From a virus: 33,645 nt of DNA. Shown here one piece after another: positions 1 through 6,792 of this stretch. How positions within the stretch are numbered: the first letter of the stretch is position 1; each line of letters opens with the position of its first letter. A model generated the notes under the pieces. It was given only the letters and a program-made list of their open reading frames with translations, did no database searches and was not told where the DNA came from. The position numbers were made by a program, and so were the translations under genes. Location: the IMG/VR virus record IMGVR_UViG_3300021467_000019, positions 1-33,645 of that record, one strand, 5' to 3'.

Positions 1-2
1 TT

Positions 3-152
3 GCAACTGCTGGATCCATCATAGCGGGGGCCGCACTAGCGGTGGCCGGAGTTGCCCTTCATCACGTTCCTATATGCTTCACAGGCGTGACAATCTTCGG
101 TGTCGCGGCGATGTTCGCAATCTGGTTCCCTTGGGGGAGATGGGATGGCTAA
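3..152 (+). CDS. C-terminal end of a small membrane protein (5' partial)
   Basis: The third forward frame is open from the left edge to a TAA at 150-152. The roughly 49 visible residues are strongly hydrophobic: an Ala/Gly/Ile/Val-rich stretch (ending near ALAVAGVAL), a short polar turn (HHVPI) and a second hydrophobic stretch (VTIFGVAAMFAIW), then a short Trp/Arg tail. This looks like two closely spaced membrane helices, as in small phage membrane proteins. The stop overlaps the next gene's start at 145, the same tight packing seen elsewhere here. The beginning of the gene lies outside the window. A holin-like role is possible but unsupported, since no lysis gene is visible beside it. What is seen is only the hydrophobic reading frame; that it is a real gene is inferred. 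Confidence 0.5.
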   Translation, partial: ATAGSIIAGAALAVAGVALHHVPICFTGVTIFGVAAMFAIWFPWGRWDG

Positions 153-393
153 GCGTAGTAACAGTTTCCGGAAGGAACTTTGGCTGGTGGGAGAACTGGT
201 TAACAAGATGCCTGTAACCGTAAACGGTGAAGGGCACGAGCTAGAGATGAAATGGGCTGACGAGATGGTAGGAGTAATCCCGGTGTTCAAATCGGCAGCG
301 GGCGCAGAGGCTTATGCTAGATGGCAAGAAGAAATCCACGGCGGCAGGAGAGAAGTTTGGGCGGTTGAGATAGTAAAGCCGAGGAGGCATTGA
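145..393 (+). CDS. Hypothetical protein sharing its N terminus with the HNH protein
   Basis: An 82-residue protein of unknown function. I place the start at ATG 145, preceded by a purine-rich GGGGGAGA stretch, rather than at the upstream in-frame ATG at 100, which has no good ribosome binding site. The first ten residues, MAKRSNSFRK, closely match MAERSSTFRK at the start of the next gene, and the DNA of both starts is also alike. After that the two proteins diverge: this one has no Cys pairs and no HNH motif, and ends in a mixed charged segment (AYARWQEEIHGGRREVWAVEIV). It overlaps the preceding membrane gene by 8 bases and is separated from the HNH gene by one base, so the two are very likely co-translated. 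It could be a partner of the HNH protein, but this is inference. Confidence 0.7.
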   Translation: MAKRSNSFRKELWLVGELVNKMPVTVNGEGHELEMKWADEMVGVIPVFKSAAGAEAYARWQEEIHGGRREVWAVEIVKPRRH

Positions 394-394
394 C

Positions 395-1264
395 ATGGCT
401 GAGCGTAGCAGTACTTTCCGGAAGCAGGTTCTAGAAGCCGACAGGCACGAGTGCCAGAAGTGCGGCTCAACAGTGAACCTCGAAGCCGATCACGTGGTAG
501 AGAGGGGGATGGGAGGGATTCCAAGCCGTGACGAAATCAAGAACGGAATCACCCTGTGCGCCCGATGTCATCGACAGAAAACCGATAAACTGTGGTTCAT
601 CGAACGATGGGACCGCGACGATCCAGAGAACGGCCTGGTCATCCGGCTACGAAACGGTAGCTACATGCCCAAGACTGACATCTGGTTCTACCTCCGACAG
701 GAACGCGACAAGGTTAAGGAGGAGACAGCATTGCTTACGAACCTCAGCCTGTCTGAAGGAGCGCGGGCGATGATGCTGTGGCACGTCTACACGTACTACC
801 ACCTGGTCGAACCGGGGACGACTCCCGATCAATACGTGGCGAGCATCGGGCTAGATCCGGTTCGCGCCCGTGAAGAGGCTGAGCTTGCCGGGTGGTTGAA
901 GGAGAAGGGAGTTGTGTGGCCCGACGGGGTGAACGCGGCCAAGGTTGCCCTCATCCGTGAAGCCGGGGACTTGACCGTGGAGGAGGTGACGACGTGGCTC
1001 GTCAAGGCCCGCGACTCATCCTACTCAGATCTTGCCCGTGAGTTATTCAGAGCCGGGTTGCTTCCAGAGAACCGGTCGCCGGTCCATCTATACGCCCAGG
1101 TTCCCTTTGAGGCGATTACGTGGCAGTTCAGCGATGACGAGACGGCTATCGAGCGCAAGCCGGGGCATGCGCTTCTCCGGGTATCAAAAGTCTATTCCCC
1201 CCTCCGGCGAGCGCGGGGGAAGCTCTACCTCCGCGATGGTTTGATCGAACGGGAAATCGCGTGA
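395..1264 (+). CDS. HNH endonuclease with long C-terminal domain
   Basis: A 289-residue protein with a clear HNH nuclease domain in its first 65 residues. Zinc-binding pairs are C20/C23 and C55/C58; the catalytic-type residues are the D32-H33 pair, N50 and H59 within CARCHRQKT. HNH proteins encoded beside terminase genes are known to assist terminase cleavage of concatemers in HK97-like phages, and the position directly upstream of terS fits that. The start at 395 follows a GAGGAGG ribosome binding site. The C-terminal 200 residues are helical and charged, resemble nothing I recognise, and may bind DNA or terminase. Many phage HNH proteins of this context are only 100-150 residues, so this one is long. 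A homing endonuclease is the alternative, but the packaging context makes that less likely. Confidence 0.88.
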   Translation: MAERSSTFRKQVLEADRHECQKCGSTVNLEADHVVERGMGGIPSRDEIKNGITLCARCHRQKTDKLWFIERWDRDDPENGLVIRLRNGSYMPKTDIWFYLRQERDKVKEETALLTNLSLSEGARAMMLWHVYTYYHLVEPGTTPDQYVASIGLDPVRAREEAELAGWLKEKGVVWPDGVNAAKVALIREAGDLTVEEVTTWLVKARDSSYSDLARELFRAGLLPENRSPVHLYAQVPFEAITWQFSDDETAIERKPGHALLRVSKVYSPLRRARGKLYLRDGLIEREIA

Positions 1265-1350
1265 TAGACTTGACAAAGATGACGGAACGCGACGCGCGCT
1301 TGACACAGATGTCGAATCGGAGGCGGAAAGACAGAGCCTATGCCTGCTAG
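1261..1350 (+). CDS. Possible 29-residue peptide between HNH and terS
   Basis: A GTG at 1261 overlaps the HNH stop and opens a 29-codon frame ending at TAG 1348-1350, just inside terS. The peptide is basic and contains an imperfect in-frame duplication (LTKMTERDAR followed by LTQMSNRRRK) that mirrors the 30-bp DNA repeat in the same place. There is no strong ribosome binding site, although the GTGA overlap would permit re-initiation by ribosomes finishing the HNH gene. The repeat could equally be a DNA site rather than a coding feature, so this is a weak call. Confidence 0.2.
   Translation: MIDLTKMTERDARLTQMSNRRRKDRAYAC
1269..1328 (+). repeat. Imperfect 30-bp tandem repeat upstream of terS
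   Basis: The 13-base core CTTGACAAAGATG at 1269-1281 recurs as CTTGACACAGATG at 1299-1311, exactly 30 bases later, with weaker similarity across the rest of the unit. Both copies contain TTGACA, but no TATAAT-like hexamer lies 16-18 bases downstream of either, so they do not look like promoters. Repeats next to terS are sometimes binding sites for the small terminase subunit (pac or cos-type recognition). That role here is inference. Confidence 0.45.
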
Positions 1351-2047
1351 ACTGAGCGAGCTGAAAATTGCGGCGATGGAAGAGGACTGGATCACGTCCC
1401 CGGTCCAGCCTATTCGTAAGAAGTTTGCCAGGAAGCACAAGGTAGCTGAATCCACAGTCCAGTACTACTATCAGAGACGAGAGTGGAAGAAGAAAAGGGA
1501 GATGTACTTTGCAGGCTTGGCAAAGCGCGTGGCCGAATTGGAAAAGCAGCTCAAGGTCGGGACCAAAGGAGATAAGAAGGGATGGGTTGATCGGGAGACA
1601 GCGACAGCGGCGGTCGAGGCAGACGTCGAGGTAATCGGTCGGGAGACAGCCGCAGTGATCGCTCAGGATCGATCAGCGACTCTCCAGGGAATTGACTGGC
1701 TGAAGAAGGCCCTGCTTCAGCTGCTTCAGAACATCACGACGAGGAACACCTACCCGGTCCTTGCAACGGCGACGACTCCGAGAGAGATAGTCATGAGGAT
1801 GCAAGAATACATCGGACAGATCCCACCAGCGGAAAGGATTAGGCTAGTTCCTCAGTTAGCAAGGGCGGTGACTGAGGTCATTAAACTCGAAGAGGTGATG
1901 GAAGGGCGGGTGACGGAAAGGATGGAACACGTTGTCGGCGTCCCAGTTGAGATTGATCTAACCCCAGAGGAGGAGGCGGTATGGGAGAGGATACGGCGAA
2001 AGATCGAAGAGGCACGACGGGTTCAAGGGGTCCTAAGCGGTTCCTGA
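1340..2047 (+). CDS. terS: Terminase small subunit
   Basis: A 235-residue protein. Near residues 22-50 it has a helix-turn-helix-like segment (IRKKFARKHKVAESTVQYYY) followed by a basic RREWKKKRE run, the usual N-terminal DNA-binding layout of phage small terminase subunits. A long helical region follows, with an acidic C-terminal segment (LTPEEEAVWERIRRKIEEARR) suited to contacting the large subunit. The small subunit recognises viral DNA and loads the large subunit for packaging. Its place between an HNH gene and, after several small genes, terL supports the call. No other gene in the window fits the role. The ribosome binding site is only moderate, with GGAGGCGG about 15 bases before the ATG, so the exact start is less certain than the frame. 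Confidence 0.78.
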   Translation: MPARLSELKIAAMEEDWITSPVQPIRKKFARKHKVAESTVQYYYQRREWKKKREMYFAGLAKRVAELEKQLKVGTKGDKKGWVDRETATAAVEADVEVIGRETAAVIAQDRSATLQGIDWLKKALLQLLQNITTRNTYPVLATATTPREIVMRMQEYIGQIPPAERIRLVPQLARAVTEVIKLEEVMEGRVTERMEHVVGVPVEIDLTPEEEAVWERIRRKIEEARRVQGVLSGS

Positions 2048-2056
2048 CCCGGAGGC

Positions 2057-2209
2057 ATGGCGACGTTGATCGGTTATTGGGTCATCGGGTGGGCGCGGTT
2101 CTGTGCACGCGCAAGCGGCTGTTACCGCAAGATGTGGCTGCTATTCAATGCGCATGGGGGCGGCGGTGGTTGTGGCCTATCGTGCGTTTGCGCTATTCCC
2201 TGCGGGTAA
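2057..2209 (+). CDS. Possible Cys/Gly-rich small hydrophobic protein
   Basis: A 50-residue frame with ATG at 2057 and TAA at 2207-2209 fills an otherwise empty gap between terS and the next basic protein. The N-terminal half is hydrophobic and Trp-rich (LIGYWVIGW, then KMWLLF), like one membrane-associated helix. The C-terminal part is HGGGGGCGLSCVCAIPCG, with four closely spaced Cys after a Gly run. GGAGG sits at 2051-2055, only one base from the ATG, which is closer than ideal. An overlapping frame (1981-2220) is also open here, so the coding assignment is uncertain. No family is recognised. Confidence 0.3.
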   Translation: MATLIGYWVIGWARFCARASGCYRKMWLLFNAHGGGGGCGLSCVCAIPCG

Positions 2210-2216
2210 AGGAGAT

Positions 2217-2399
2217 ATGATGTCAAAGGAGATAAAGCGGCTGTTCTTCAACCGGAAGGCCCTCCGGAGACTCCGGCGGGAAAACAAGCGGCGCAACCGG
2301 CCGACTGCGCACGGATCGTCAGACGTGAAGGAACGTCGGCGACGGCACAAGAGGGAGAGGCAAGCTCGGAAGACGAGTTACAAAGGGAGGCGGAAGTGA
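2217..2399 (+). CDS. Very basic small protein, possible nucleic-acid binder
   Basis: A 60-residue protein made largely of Arg and Lys (for example KALRRLRRENKRRNR near residues 13-27 and ERRRRHKRERQARK near 38-51). The start is ATG 2217, or the adjacent ATG 2220, behind an AAAGGAG ribosome binding site; an upstream in-frame ATG at 2103 lacks such a site and would run through the preceding gap. No fold or family is recognised. The charge suggests binding to DNA, RNA or an acidic partner, which is inference. Its stop overlaps the GTG start of the next gene, so translation of the two is probably coupled. Confidence 0.6.
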   Translation: MMSKEIKRLFFNRKALRRLRRENKRRNRPTAHGSSDVKERRRRHKRERQARKTSYKGRRK

Positions 2400-2626
2400 A
2401 GGACACGGCTTCCGATCGGTATGTTGGGATACGACGGGATGAACATGGGTGGTACGCGGCTATATGGGACTCTGCTCAGCGGCGCATACTGGGACTGGAT
2501 GTGGATCAGTTGACCGCTCGAATTAAGTTGTGTAAGGAGAACGGTCTGGACGCTGGTGAGTTTGAGAAGGCTCGGCGCGCCCTCGAGGAGCTGAACAACC
2601 GCGAATTTGATAGGGGGACGAAATGA
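2396..2626 (+). CDS. Hypothetical protein
   Basis: A 76-residue protein starting at GTG 2396, seven bases after an AAAGGGAGG ribosome binding site and overlapping the previous stop by four bases. The N-terminal half looks like a small beta-sheet (YVGIRRDEHGWYAAIWDSAQRRILGL), and the C-terminal half is helical and acidic (AGEFEKARRALEELNNREF). This alternating strand-then-helix layout recalls small phage regulators but matches no family I can name. It belongs to the chain of small overlapping genes between terS and terL. Confidence 0.65.
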   Translation: MKDTASDRYVGIRRDEHGWYAAIWDSAQRRILGLDVDQLTARIKLCKENGLDAGEFEKARRALEELNNREFDRGTK

Positions 2627-2627
2627 A

Positions 2628-2849
2628 ATGGCCGAGGATTCAGCTATGGAACTGACAGATGAGGAGATTCGTCGCCTGAGTCGCCGCATTGCCATTACTA
2701 CCGTCTCCACGTGGCGGGAGGCTTACCTAACTACCCTTCACAAGTTACAGGCGAGCCAAGAGGCTTGTGAGAAGGCTTTCCGCGCGGCCTTGCGGAACAT
2801 TAACCTGGAGGAGTTCAGTGAAGCACTCAAGCGGAGGTTGCGATGGTAA
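2628..2849 (+). CDS. Hypothetical small helical protein
   Basis: A 73-residue, almost entirely helical protein (MELTDEEIRRLSRRIA, then THKLQ- and EALKRRL-like helices). I chose ATG 2628, which has a GGGGGA site nine bases upstream; an in-frame ATG at 2607 lies inside the previous gene without a clear site, and ATG 2646 is a further option. The gene lies directly after the previous stop. No family is recognised. The regular heptad-like Leu and Ile spacing suggests a helical bundle or an oligomerisation module. Confidence 0.6.
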   Translation: MAEDSAMELTDEEIRRLSRRIAITTVSTWREAYLTTLHKLQASQEACEKAFRAALRNINLEEFSEALKRRLRW

Positions 2850-2926
2850 TCGGTCTTGTTTGGAGCGGAAAGCTCGGCAAGAGATGTATAGGAGGATGCG
2901 ATGAAGTGGCCGTGGGTATCGCGTAG
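2843..2926 (+). CDS. Possible 27-residue micropeptide
   Basis: ATG 2843 overlaps the previous gene's end and has GGAGG at 2833-2837, an ideal five-base spacing. The frame encodes 27 residues (MVIGLVWSGKLGKRCIGGC and eight more) and ends at TAG 2924-2926, overlapping the next gene's start at 2901. The good ribosome binding site is the only real support; length and composition cannot confirm a gene. It could simply carry ribosomes across to the next start. Confidence 0.25.
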   Translation: MVIGLVWSGKLGKRCIGGCDEVAVGIA

Positions 2927-3317
2927 GCGGTATGAGATAGAGATAGCCCGTCTCAAAGATGATGTTGAGTTGGAGAAGTATTCCCTTCGGCAACAGATGA
3001 GAAGGAGTCTAAGGGAAGCCGTTGATCGCCTTCCCAGTCTTCATTCCAAGCTAGAGAGATTCCTGGATCTTAAGGCGAGTGCATCTATCGGTGAAGTCGA
3101 TGAGTGGTACAAGCCGGATGGTCCGATTACGCTGACGTTACGGTTGGACATCAACCGGGAGCTGGTGCTAGGAATTACGAGTGAAGAAATGGCTGCTTTG
3201 GTAGCGGCTGATGCAGCAAGGGCGATCCGTTATAAGATCGAGGAGATGAAGGAGGTCAACATCCCGGCGATCCTTGCGGAGGCATTACGGGAGGACTCAC
3301 AACATGACGGAGATTGA
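2901..3317 (+). CDS. Hypothetical protein with N-terminal coiled coil
   Basis: A 138-residue protein with a strong ribosome binding site (AGGAGG at 2890-2895) before ATG 2901. Residues 10-55 are highly charged and helical (RYEIEIARLKDDVELEKYSLRQQ onward is broken by few helix breakers), consistent with a coiled coil. Residues 70-105 form a probable beta region (GPITLTLRLDINRELVLGIT), and the rest is helical. No known domain is recognised. It overlaps the next gene by 14 bases, and the pair lies just before terL. Confidence 0.7.
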   Translation: MKWPWVSRRRYEIEIARLKDDVELEKYSLRQQMRRSLREAVDRLPSLHSKLERFLDLKASASIGEVDEWYKPDGPITLTLRLDINRELVLGITSEEMAALVAADAARAIRYKIEEMKEVNIPAILAEALREDSQHDGD

Positions 3318-3564
3318 CTTTTCTCATTTTGAGATTGACCTTTCCCATCTTTTGGATGGGGTTAGCGTCGAGATAGAGTACGTGGAAATGGAGGGGAAGT
3401 TTCCTCGTCCCAAGATCATCTACACATTCACACCTGAGGCATGGGAAAGGCTGAAAGATACCCCGATGGTTCATATACCGGCGGATGTGGAGTACCGGAT
3501 CCTGACAGAAGTCCCGATGGAAAAGTTCATGATAAAGGATGGCGATGACGAAGATCAGCGGTGA
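3304..3564 (+). CDS. Hypothetical acidic protein
   Basis: An 86-residue acidic protein. I chose ATG 3304 (MTEIDFSHFEIDLSHLL), with GGGAGG about nine bases upstream, over an in-frame ATG at 3274 inside the previous gene. The start contains a small internal duplication, IDFSHFE/IDLSHLL, visible also as TTTTCTCATTTT and CTTTCCCATCTT in the DNA. The rest has alternating hydrophobic residues (VSVEIEYVEM, KIIYTF) typical of beta strands. It overlaps terL's start by about 20 bases. No family is recognised. Confidence 0.65.
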   Translation: MTEIDFSHFEIDLSHLLDGVSVEIEYVEMEGKFPRPKIIYTFTPEAWERLKDTPMVHIPADVEYRILTEVPMEKFMIKDGDDEDQR

Positions 3565-5083
3565 ACTTCTAGTAATCCAGGCGCAAGATCCATACCTGTG
3601 GGCAGTCCAGAACTACATGATGCCCGACGGGAAGCCCTACGGGATCTACTCGCCTCCATTCGTCATGCCGTACCTGCGCGATGTTTTCCGAGCGTTTGCT
3701 CGGCTACCAAGGCGGGGGCGGTTGGTGTTCATGAAAGCAGGGCAGATGGGGCTGACCGAGCTAGGGAAGATATGCGCGTTCTGGTTTATGGACGTTCGCC
3801 AGGAAGGCGTCCTCTATATGCTCAGAACTGATGGTGAGCTTGGACAGTTTGCCCAGGCCCGCATTGATCCTCACATCCAAGCATCGCCGTACCTTGAGCG
3901 GGGTTTCACGGACGTGGATAACGTTCACCTCAAGATCGGATGGGGCCAGACGCTTTACCTCCGTGGATCAGTAGCGACGGGCAAGATGCGGGAGATTCCG
4001 GTGGGACTGGTCGTGCGTGATGAGTACGAGGTCCAGGATCCGGAAGGAGCGAAGCTCGCAGAAGCCCGGTTAGGATTGTCGCAGTATCAGTACCTGCTAG
4101 ACATCGGGAATCCGAAATATCCAGAAGGGAAGCTACACAATGCCTACCTTGAGGGGACGCAAGAGGAGTGGGAGATAAAGTGTGAGGCGTGCGGCGAGTG
4201 GTTTATCCCGCGGTGGCCGGACTCAGTTGATGCGGAGCGGCCAGAGGCTCTGATCTGTCCTAACTGCGGAGAGGCGGTTGATCGTCTCCAACGTGGAAGG
4301 TGGGTCGCTCAGAATCCAGACGCTCCTTACCGATCATTCCACATTTCCAGACTGGTTAGCCCAAGGATTCAGCCGGGTGACTTCATCACTGAGTGGAACG
4401 CGGCGAAGGGGAACCCGACACGAGAGCAAGTCTTCTACAACATGTGGCTCGGCCTTCCCTACGCTCCGGGAGGAGCTAAGCTCGATGAGTCGATCGTCTC
4501 CGGCTTGCCGTCTTCAGGCGAGATGAAGATGAGCTGTAACCAGCCAACGGTCATGGGGGTTGATGTGGGAGCGGTTCTACACGTCGTGGTGAGGCTCCTG
4601 TCGGGAGGAATCATCTGGGCGGGTGAGGTTGAGTGGCCGGCGTTGGATCGGCTGATCGGCGCGTACAACGTCGTCGCCTGTGGGATTGATGCTATGCCGG
4701 AGACGTATGCGGCGACGAAGTTCGCCCAACGGTTCCCTGATATCGTGTCCCTAATCCGTTATCACAGTAGCCCACTCAGCATCAATGTCACTAAGAAAAT
4801 TGAGGAAGGGGTGACCGTCTTGACCGTGCCTCGCACTGCGACGCTAGACAAAGCGTTCCAGTTGATCCACGTGGGGGAGCTGGCAGTACCCAGTACGTTG
4901 CCGGAGGGATTCTGGAAGCACTTCTTCGCGCTAACGCGGCAAGTGGTCGATGACGGTCACAAAACCTACGCGACGTATGTTCAAGACGGCGGGCGACCCG
5001 ATCACTACGCCCATGCTTTCAACTACTCAGAGATAGTTCGGGAAGGGCAATCCTTCCACGAAAGGGTCCAGGTGTTTATATGA
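3545..5083 (+). CDS. terL: Terminase large subunit, phage lambda GpA family
   Basis: A 512-residue ATPase-nuclease that drives DNA into the procapsid. The P-loop region KAGQMGLTE (residues 64-72) matches the deviant Walker A of the GpA family, where the functional Lys comes at the beginning (lambda gpA KSARVGYS) rather than before the Thr. A Walker B-like LVVRDEYE lies near residue 157. Two CxxC pairs (CEACG near 213, CPNCG near 237) match the zinc-binding insertion of the GpA family. The C-terminal nuclease domain has an acidic start (VMGVDVGA), CGIDAMPET and a final DHYAHAFNY. ATG 3545 is preceded by AAAGG at a six-base spacing; ATG 3539 is in frame and possible. The stop overlaps the next ATG (ATGA). 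Confidence 0.92.
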   Translation: MTKISGELLVIQAQDPYLWAVQNYMMPDGKPYGIYSPPFVMPYLRDVFRAFARLPRRGRLVFMKAGQMGLTELGKICAFWFMDVRQEGVLYMLRTDGELGQFAQARIDPHIQASPYLERGFTDVDNVHLKIGWGQTLYLRGSVATGKMREIPVGLVVRDEYEVQDPEGAKLAEARLGLSQYQYLLDIGNPKYPEGKLHNAYLEGTQEEWEIKCEACGEWFIPRWPDSVDAERPEALICPNCGEAVDRLQRGRWVAQNPDAPYRSFHISRLVSPRIQPGDFITEWNAAKGNPTREQVFYNMWLGLPYAPGGAKLDESIVSGLPSSGEMKMSCNQPTVMGVDVGAVLHVVVRLLSGGIIWAGEVEWPALDRLIGAYNVVACGIDAMPETYAATKFAQRFPDIVSLIRYHSSPLSINVTKKIEEGVTVLTVPRTATLDKAFQLIHVGELAVPSTLPEGFWKHFFALTRQVVDDGHKTYATYVQDGGRPDHYAHAFNYSEIVREGQSFHERVQVFI

Positions 5084-5682
5084 CAGATCGAAGAGGCTTG
5101 AGTATCAGGTGTCTGCCTGAACTGATAGCGGCGTTGGATGAGGCTGACAATCCTCCGGTAACTGATGAGGAGGTGTGGGAGTGGGTCAAGAAGTGGCGTG
5201 AAGTGGAGCGGTCGCTCTACACCGATGAGAACGAGGCCGATCGTGGTGCGGCATACATCACGCCATACGAAATCAAGAGTATCATCCGAACCTGGAAGTA
5301 TCGGCACGGAGACGGACGCAACTGTACCCGATATCGCCAAGGAGTGTGCCGGATCCTCCGCTATGCGCCGCGAAAGGAGAGTGTACAATACGTCCTTGGA
5401 ATAGGCATGGCGAGTGTCCGGCGATGGGATATGACGCGGTATAAGTCAGTTGACATCACTGAGCGTGATGATGCTTTCCTTCTGCATTTCCGGACTGATC
5501 GAGAGGGGCAACGTGCGTTCGGTCGCCGGGGTTCCGGGGTTTACGGGATCAGGAGCGTAGGATTCAAGCCGCTATGGTGGCATGGAGAATGGTATAAGAT
5601 AGAACATCTAAAAGGCGACGACTTCGTTATTCCCAAGGAGCCGTTGGAAGGAGATGGATATGTGGCCGGTGAAGCTAGCTGA
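5080..5682 (+). CDS. Hypothetical protein following terL
   Basis: A 200-residue protein that starts at ATG 5080 within an ATGA overlap with terL, so it is probably translated by re-initiation. The N-terminal 60 residues are acidic and helical (DEEVWEWVKKWREVERS). The remainder is rich in Arg, Tyr, Trp and His (TWKYRHGDGRNCTRYRQG near residues 72-89; FKPLWWHGEWYKIEH near 165-180), which may indicate nucleic-acid contact. Two Cys (in NCTRY and GVCRI) are seven residues apart but form no recognisable zinc motif. No family is recognised. It begins the accessory block between terL and portal. Confidence 0.65.
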   Translation: MTDRRGLSIRCLPELIAALDEADNPPVTDEEVWEWVKKWREVERSLYTDENEADRGAAYITPYEIKSIIRTWKYRHGDGRNCTRYRQGVCRILRYAPRKESVQYVLGIGMASVRRWDMTRYKSVDITERDDAFLLHFRTDREGQRAFGRRGSGVYGIRSVGFKPLWWHGEWYKIEHLKGDDFVIPKEPLEGDGYVAGEAS

Positions 5683-5872
5683 TGGGATATACGAGGCGGT
5701 GTTTGGCTTCCAGTTCATCCGAGATGATGAGAATAAGCACCACCTAGAGCTTCGATTGATGGGTGGCGGGCGGATCAGGATGACCAAGTCGATCACTAGT
5801 GATGAGCGCGAAGCGTTGGGAAAACAGATCGAGGAATGGAAGCCGGGTGACGACCCGATCGTGATAGGATGA
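5660..5872 (+). CDS. Hypothetical small protein
   Basis: A 70-residue protein. The ribosome binding site GGAAGGAG at 5646-5653 abuts ATG 5654, so the in-frame ATG at 5660, with a six-base spacing, is the more likely start. The first half alternates hydrophobic and polar residues like a beta sheet (YEAVFGFQFIRDD, HHLELRLMGGGRIRM), and the second is a short charged helix. It overlaps the previous gene's end and joins the next gene by an ATGA overlap. No family is recognised. Confidence 0.6.
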   Translation: MWPVKLADGIYEAVFGFQFIRDDENKHHLELRLMGGGRIRMTKSITSDEREALGKQIEEWKPGDDPIVIG

Positions 5873-6171
5873 ACGGATTACTAGAAGCGACTGGCAACTT
5901 TGCGTTGCTGGTGAGCTTTGCAGTGAGCGCGGCGTGCATCTTCTGGTATTTGACGACGAGTGTTGATGATGCGCGGGGCCTCCCAGCGAAAGGCCGGTTG
6001 GTCTACCGAGCAGGGCGGGCGTTCGTCTGGCTTTACGGCGCAATTGCTGTGACGATGATTGGGAAAGAGGTAGCAGCTCACCTTGAGGAGTCGGTGTACG
6101 GCATGGCGATTGTCGCCTCCGTGGTGGTGGCGCTAGTATATATTCTGCGAGGGGTGAAGCATGGCCGATGA
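5869..6171 (+). CDS. Small membrane protein with three predicted helices
   Basis: A 100-residue protein with three hydrophobic stretches: about residues 10-29 (NFALLVSFAVSAACIFWYL), 48-66 (AFVWLYGAIAVTMIGKEV) and 77-95 (YGMAIVASVVVALVYILRG). The loop between the first two is basic (DDARGLPAKGRLVYRAGR), which suggests it faces the cytoplasm. It would sit in the host inner membrane. Size and topology are compatible with a holin or a superinfection-exclusion protein, but no endolysin is adjacent, so neither can be claimed. The start is ATG 5869 in an ATGA overlap with the previous gene. Confidence 0.72.
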   Translation: MNGLLEATGNFALLVSFAVSAACIFWYLTTSVDDARGLPAKGRLVYRAGRAFVWLYGAIAVTMIGKEVAAHLEESVYGMAIVASVVVALVYILRGVKHGR

Positions 6172-6526
6172 GCAGGACAGGAAAGATCGAGCGGCGATCC
6201 GGGAGGTAGCGCGCAAGTTCCTCCAGGCGATCATGGACGGCGAGGACTGGCGACCCTACGCTCAACAGACGTTCCGAGAGGCGCGGGTCCAACCGAATAT
6301 CCCAGTCTTTCGTGACTTCGAGGTGGGGAGGACGCAAAGGATGGCCGGGGCAAACGACAAGGTCTTCCGCGCTGTGTACGTCAAGATGCAGTTAGGACCG
6401 TCCAGCATAGCAGGGATCGAGTGGATCGAGGCACGGTTGACGGCGGTCAAGGAATCGGCCCCGTACACGCCCGATCCGAACGGAGAGTGGGGCATTTGCC
6501 CGACATCGTGGACGATGGTGAGATGA
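6161..6526 (+). CDS. Hypothetical protein
   Basis: A 121-residue protein beginning at ATG 6161, preceded by GAGGGGTGAAG and overlapping the membrane protein by 11 bases. The first 40 residues form a charged helix (DRKDRAAIREVARKFLQAIMDG). The rest is mixed, with a likely strand (KVFRAVYVKMQL) and a Trp/Pro-rich end. No family is recognised. It is tightly linked to the next gene by ATGA, which makes it part of the same translational chain. Confidence 0.65.
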   Translation: MADEQDRKDRAAIREVARKFLQAIMDGEDWRPYAQQTFREARVQPNIPVFRDFEVGRTQRMAGANDKVFRAVYVKMQLGPSSIAGIEWIEARLTAVKESAPYTPDPNGEWGICPTSWTMVR

Positions 6527-6792
6527 ATCGGAGGCAGATCAACGAGGCGGTTGCGCAACTGTTCACTGAGCAGTTCGCTATTCCGGGGATCACGGCGGAG
6601 TTCACGGTCTGCGTTACGCACGGGGTGGCGCGGGTAGTCAAACTCGGGAAGCTGGTGTTGATGAAGGATGGAGAGCAGAGATTCCATCTGATTCCATCAC
6701 AGAGTCATGACCCAGGAGGTCCACGTGATTATCCTGACCGAGGCAGAGCAGCGGTTGGCGCGGTATCTGGCCCAAGAACGTCCAAGGCGTAA
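6523..6792 (+). CDS. Hypothetical protein, overlapping the nuclease gene
   Basis: An 89-residue frame. The start is placed at ATG 6523 in the ATGA overlap rather than at the longer in-frame ATG at 6421 inside the previous gene. The first 63 residues look like a normal protein (MNRRQINEAVAQLFTEQF, then TAEFTVCVTHGVARVVKL). The last 25 residues, rich in Gly, Pro, Arg and Ser, are read across the start of the nuclease gene, so they may be a by-product of the overlap. No family is recognised. Confidence 0.55.
   Translation: MNRRQINEAVAQLFTEQFAIPGITAEFTVCVTHGVARVVKLGKLVLMKDGEQRFHLIPSQSHDPGGPRDYPDRGRAAVGAVSGPRTSKA

Noticed and set aside
1270-1328. TTGACA boxes as promoters for terS
   Set aside because: No -10-like hexamer is found 16-18 bases after either box; the boxes are explained by the 30-bp repeat.
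5374-5410. Possible internal start and -10 box (TACAAT) inside the gene at 5080
   Set aside because: There is no matching -35 box at proper spacing, and the longer frame is coding-like throughout.
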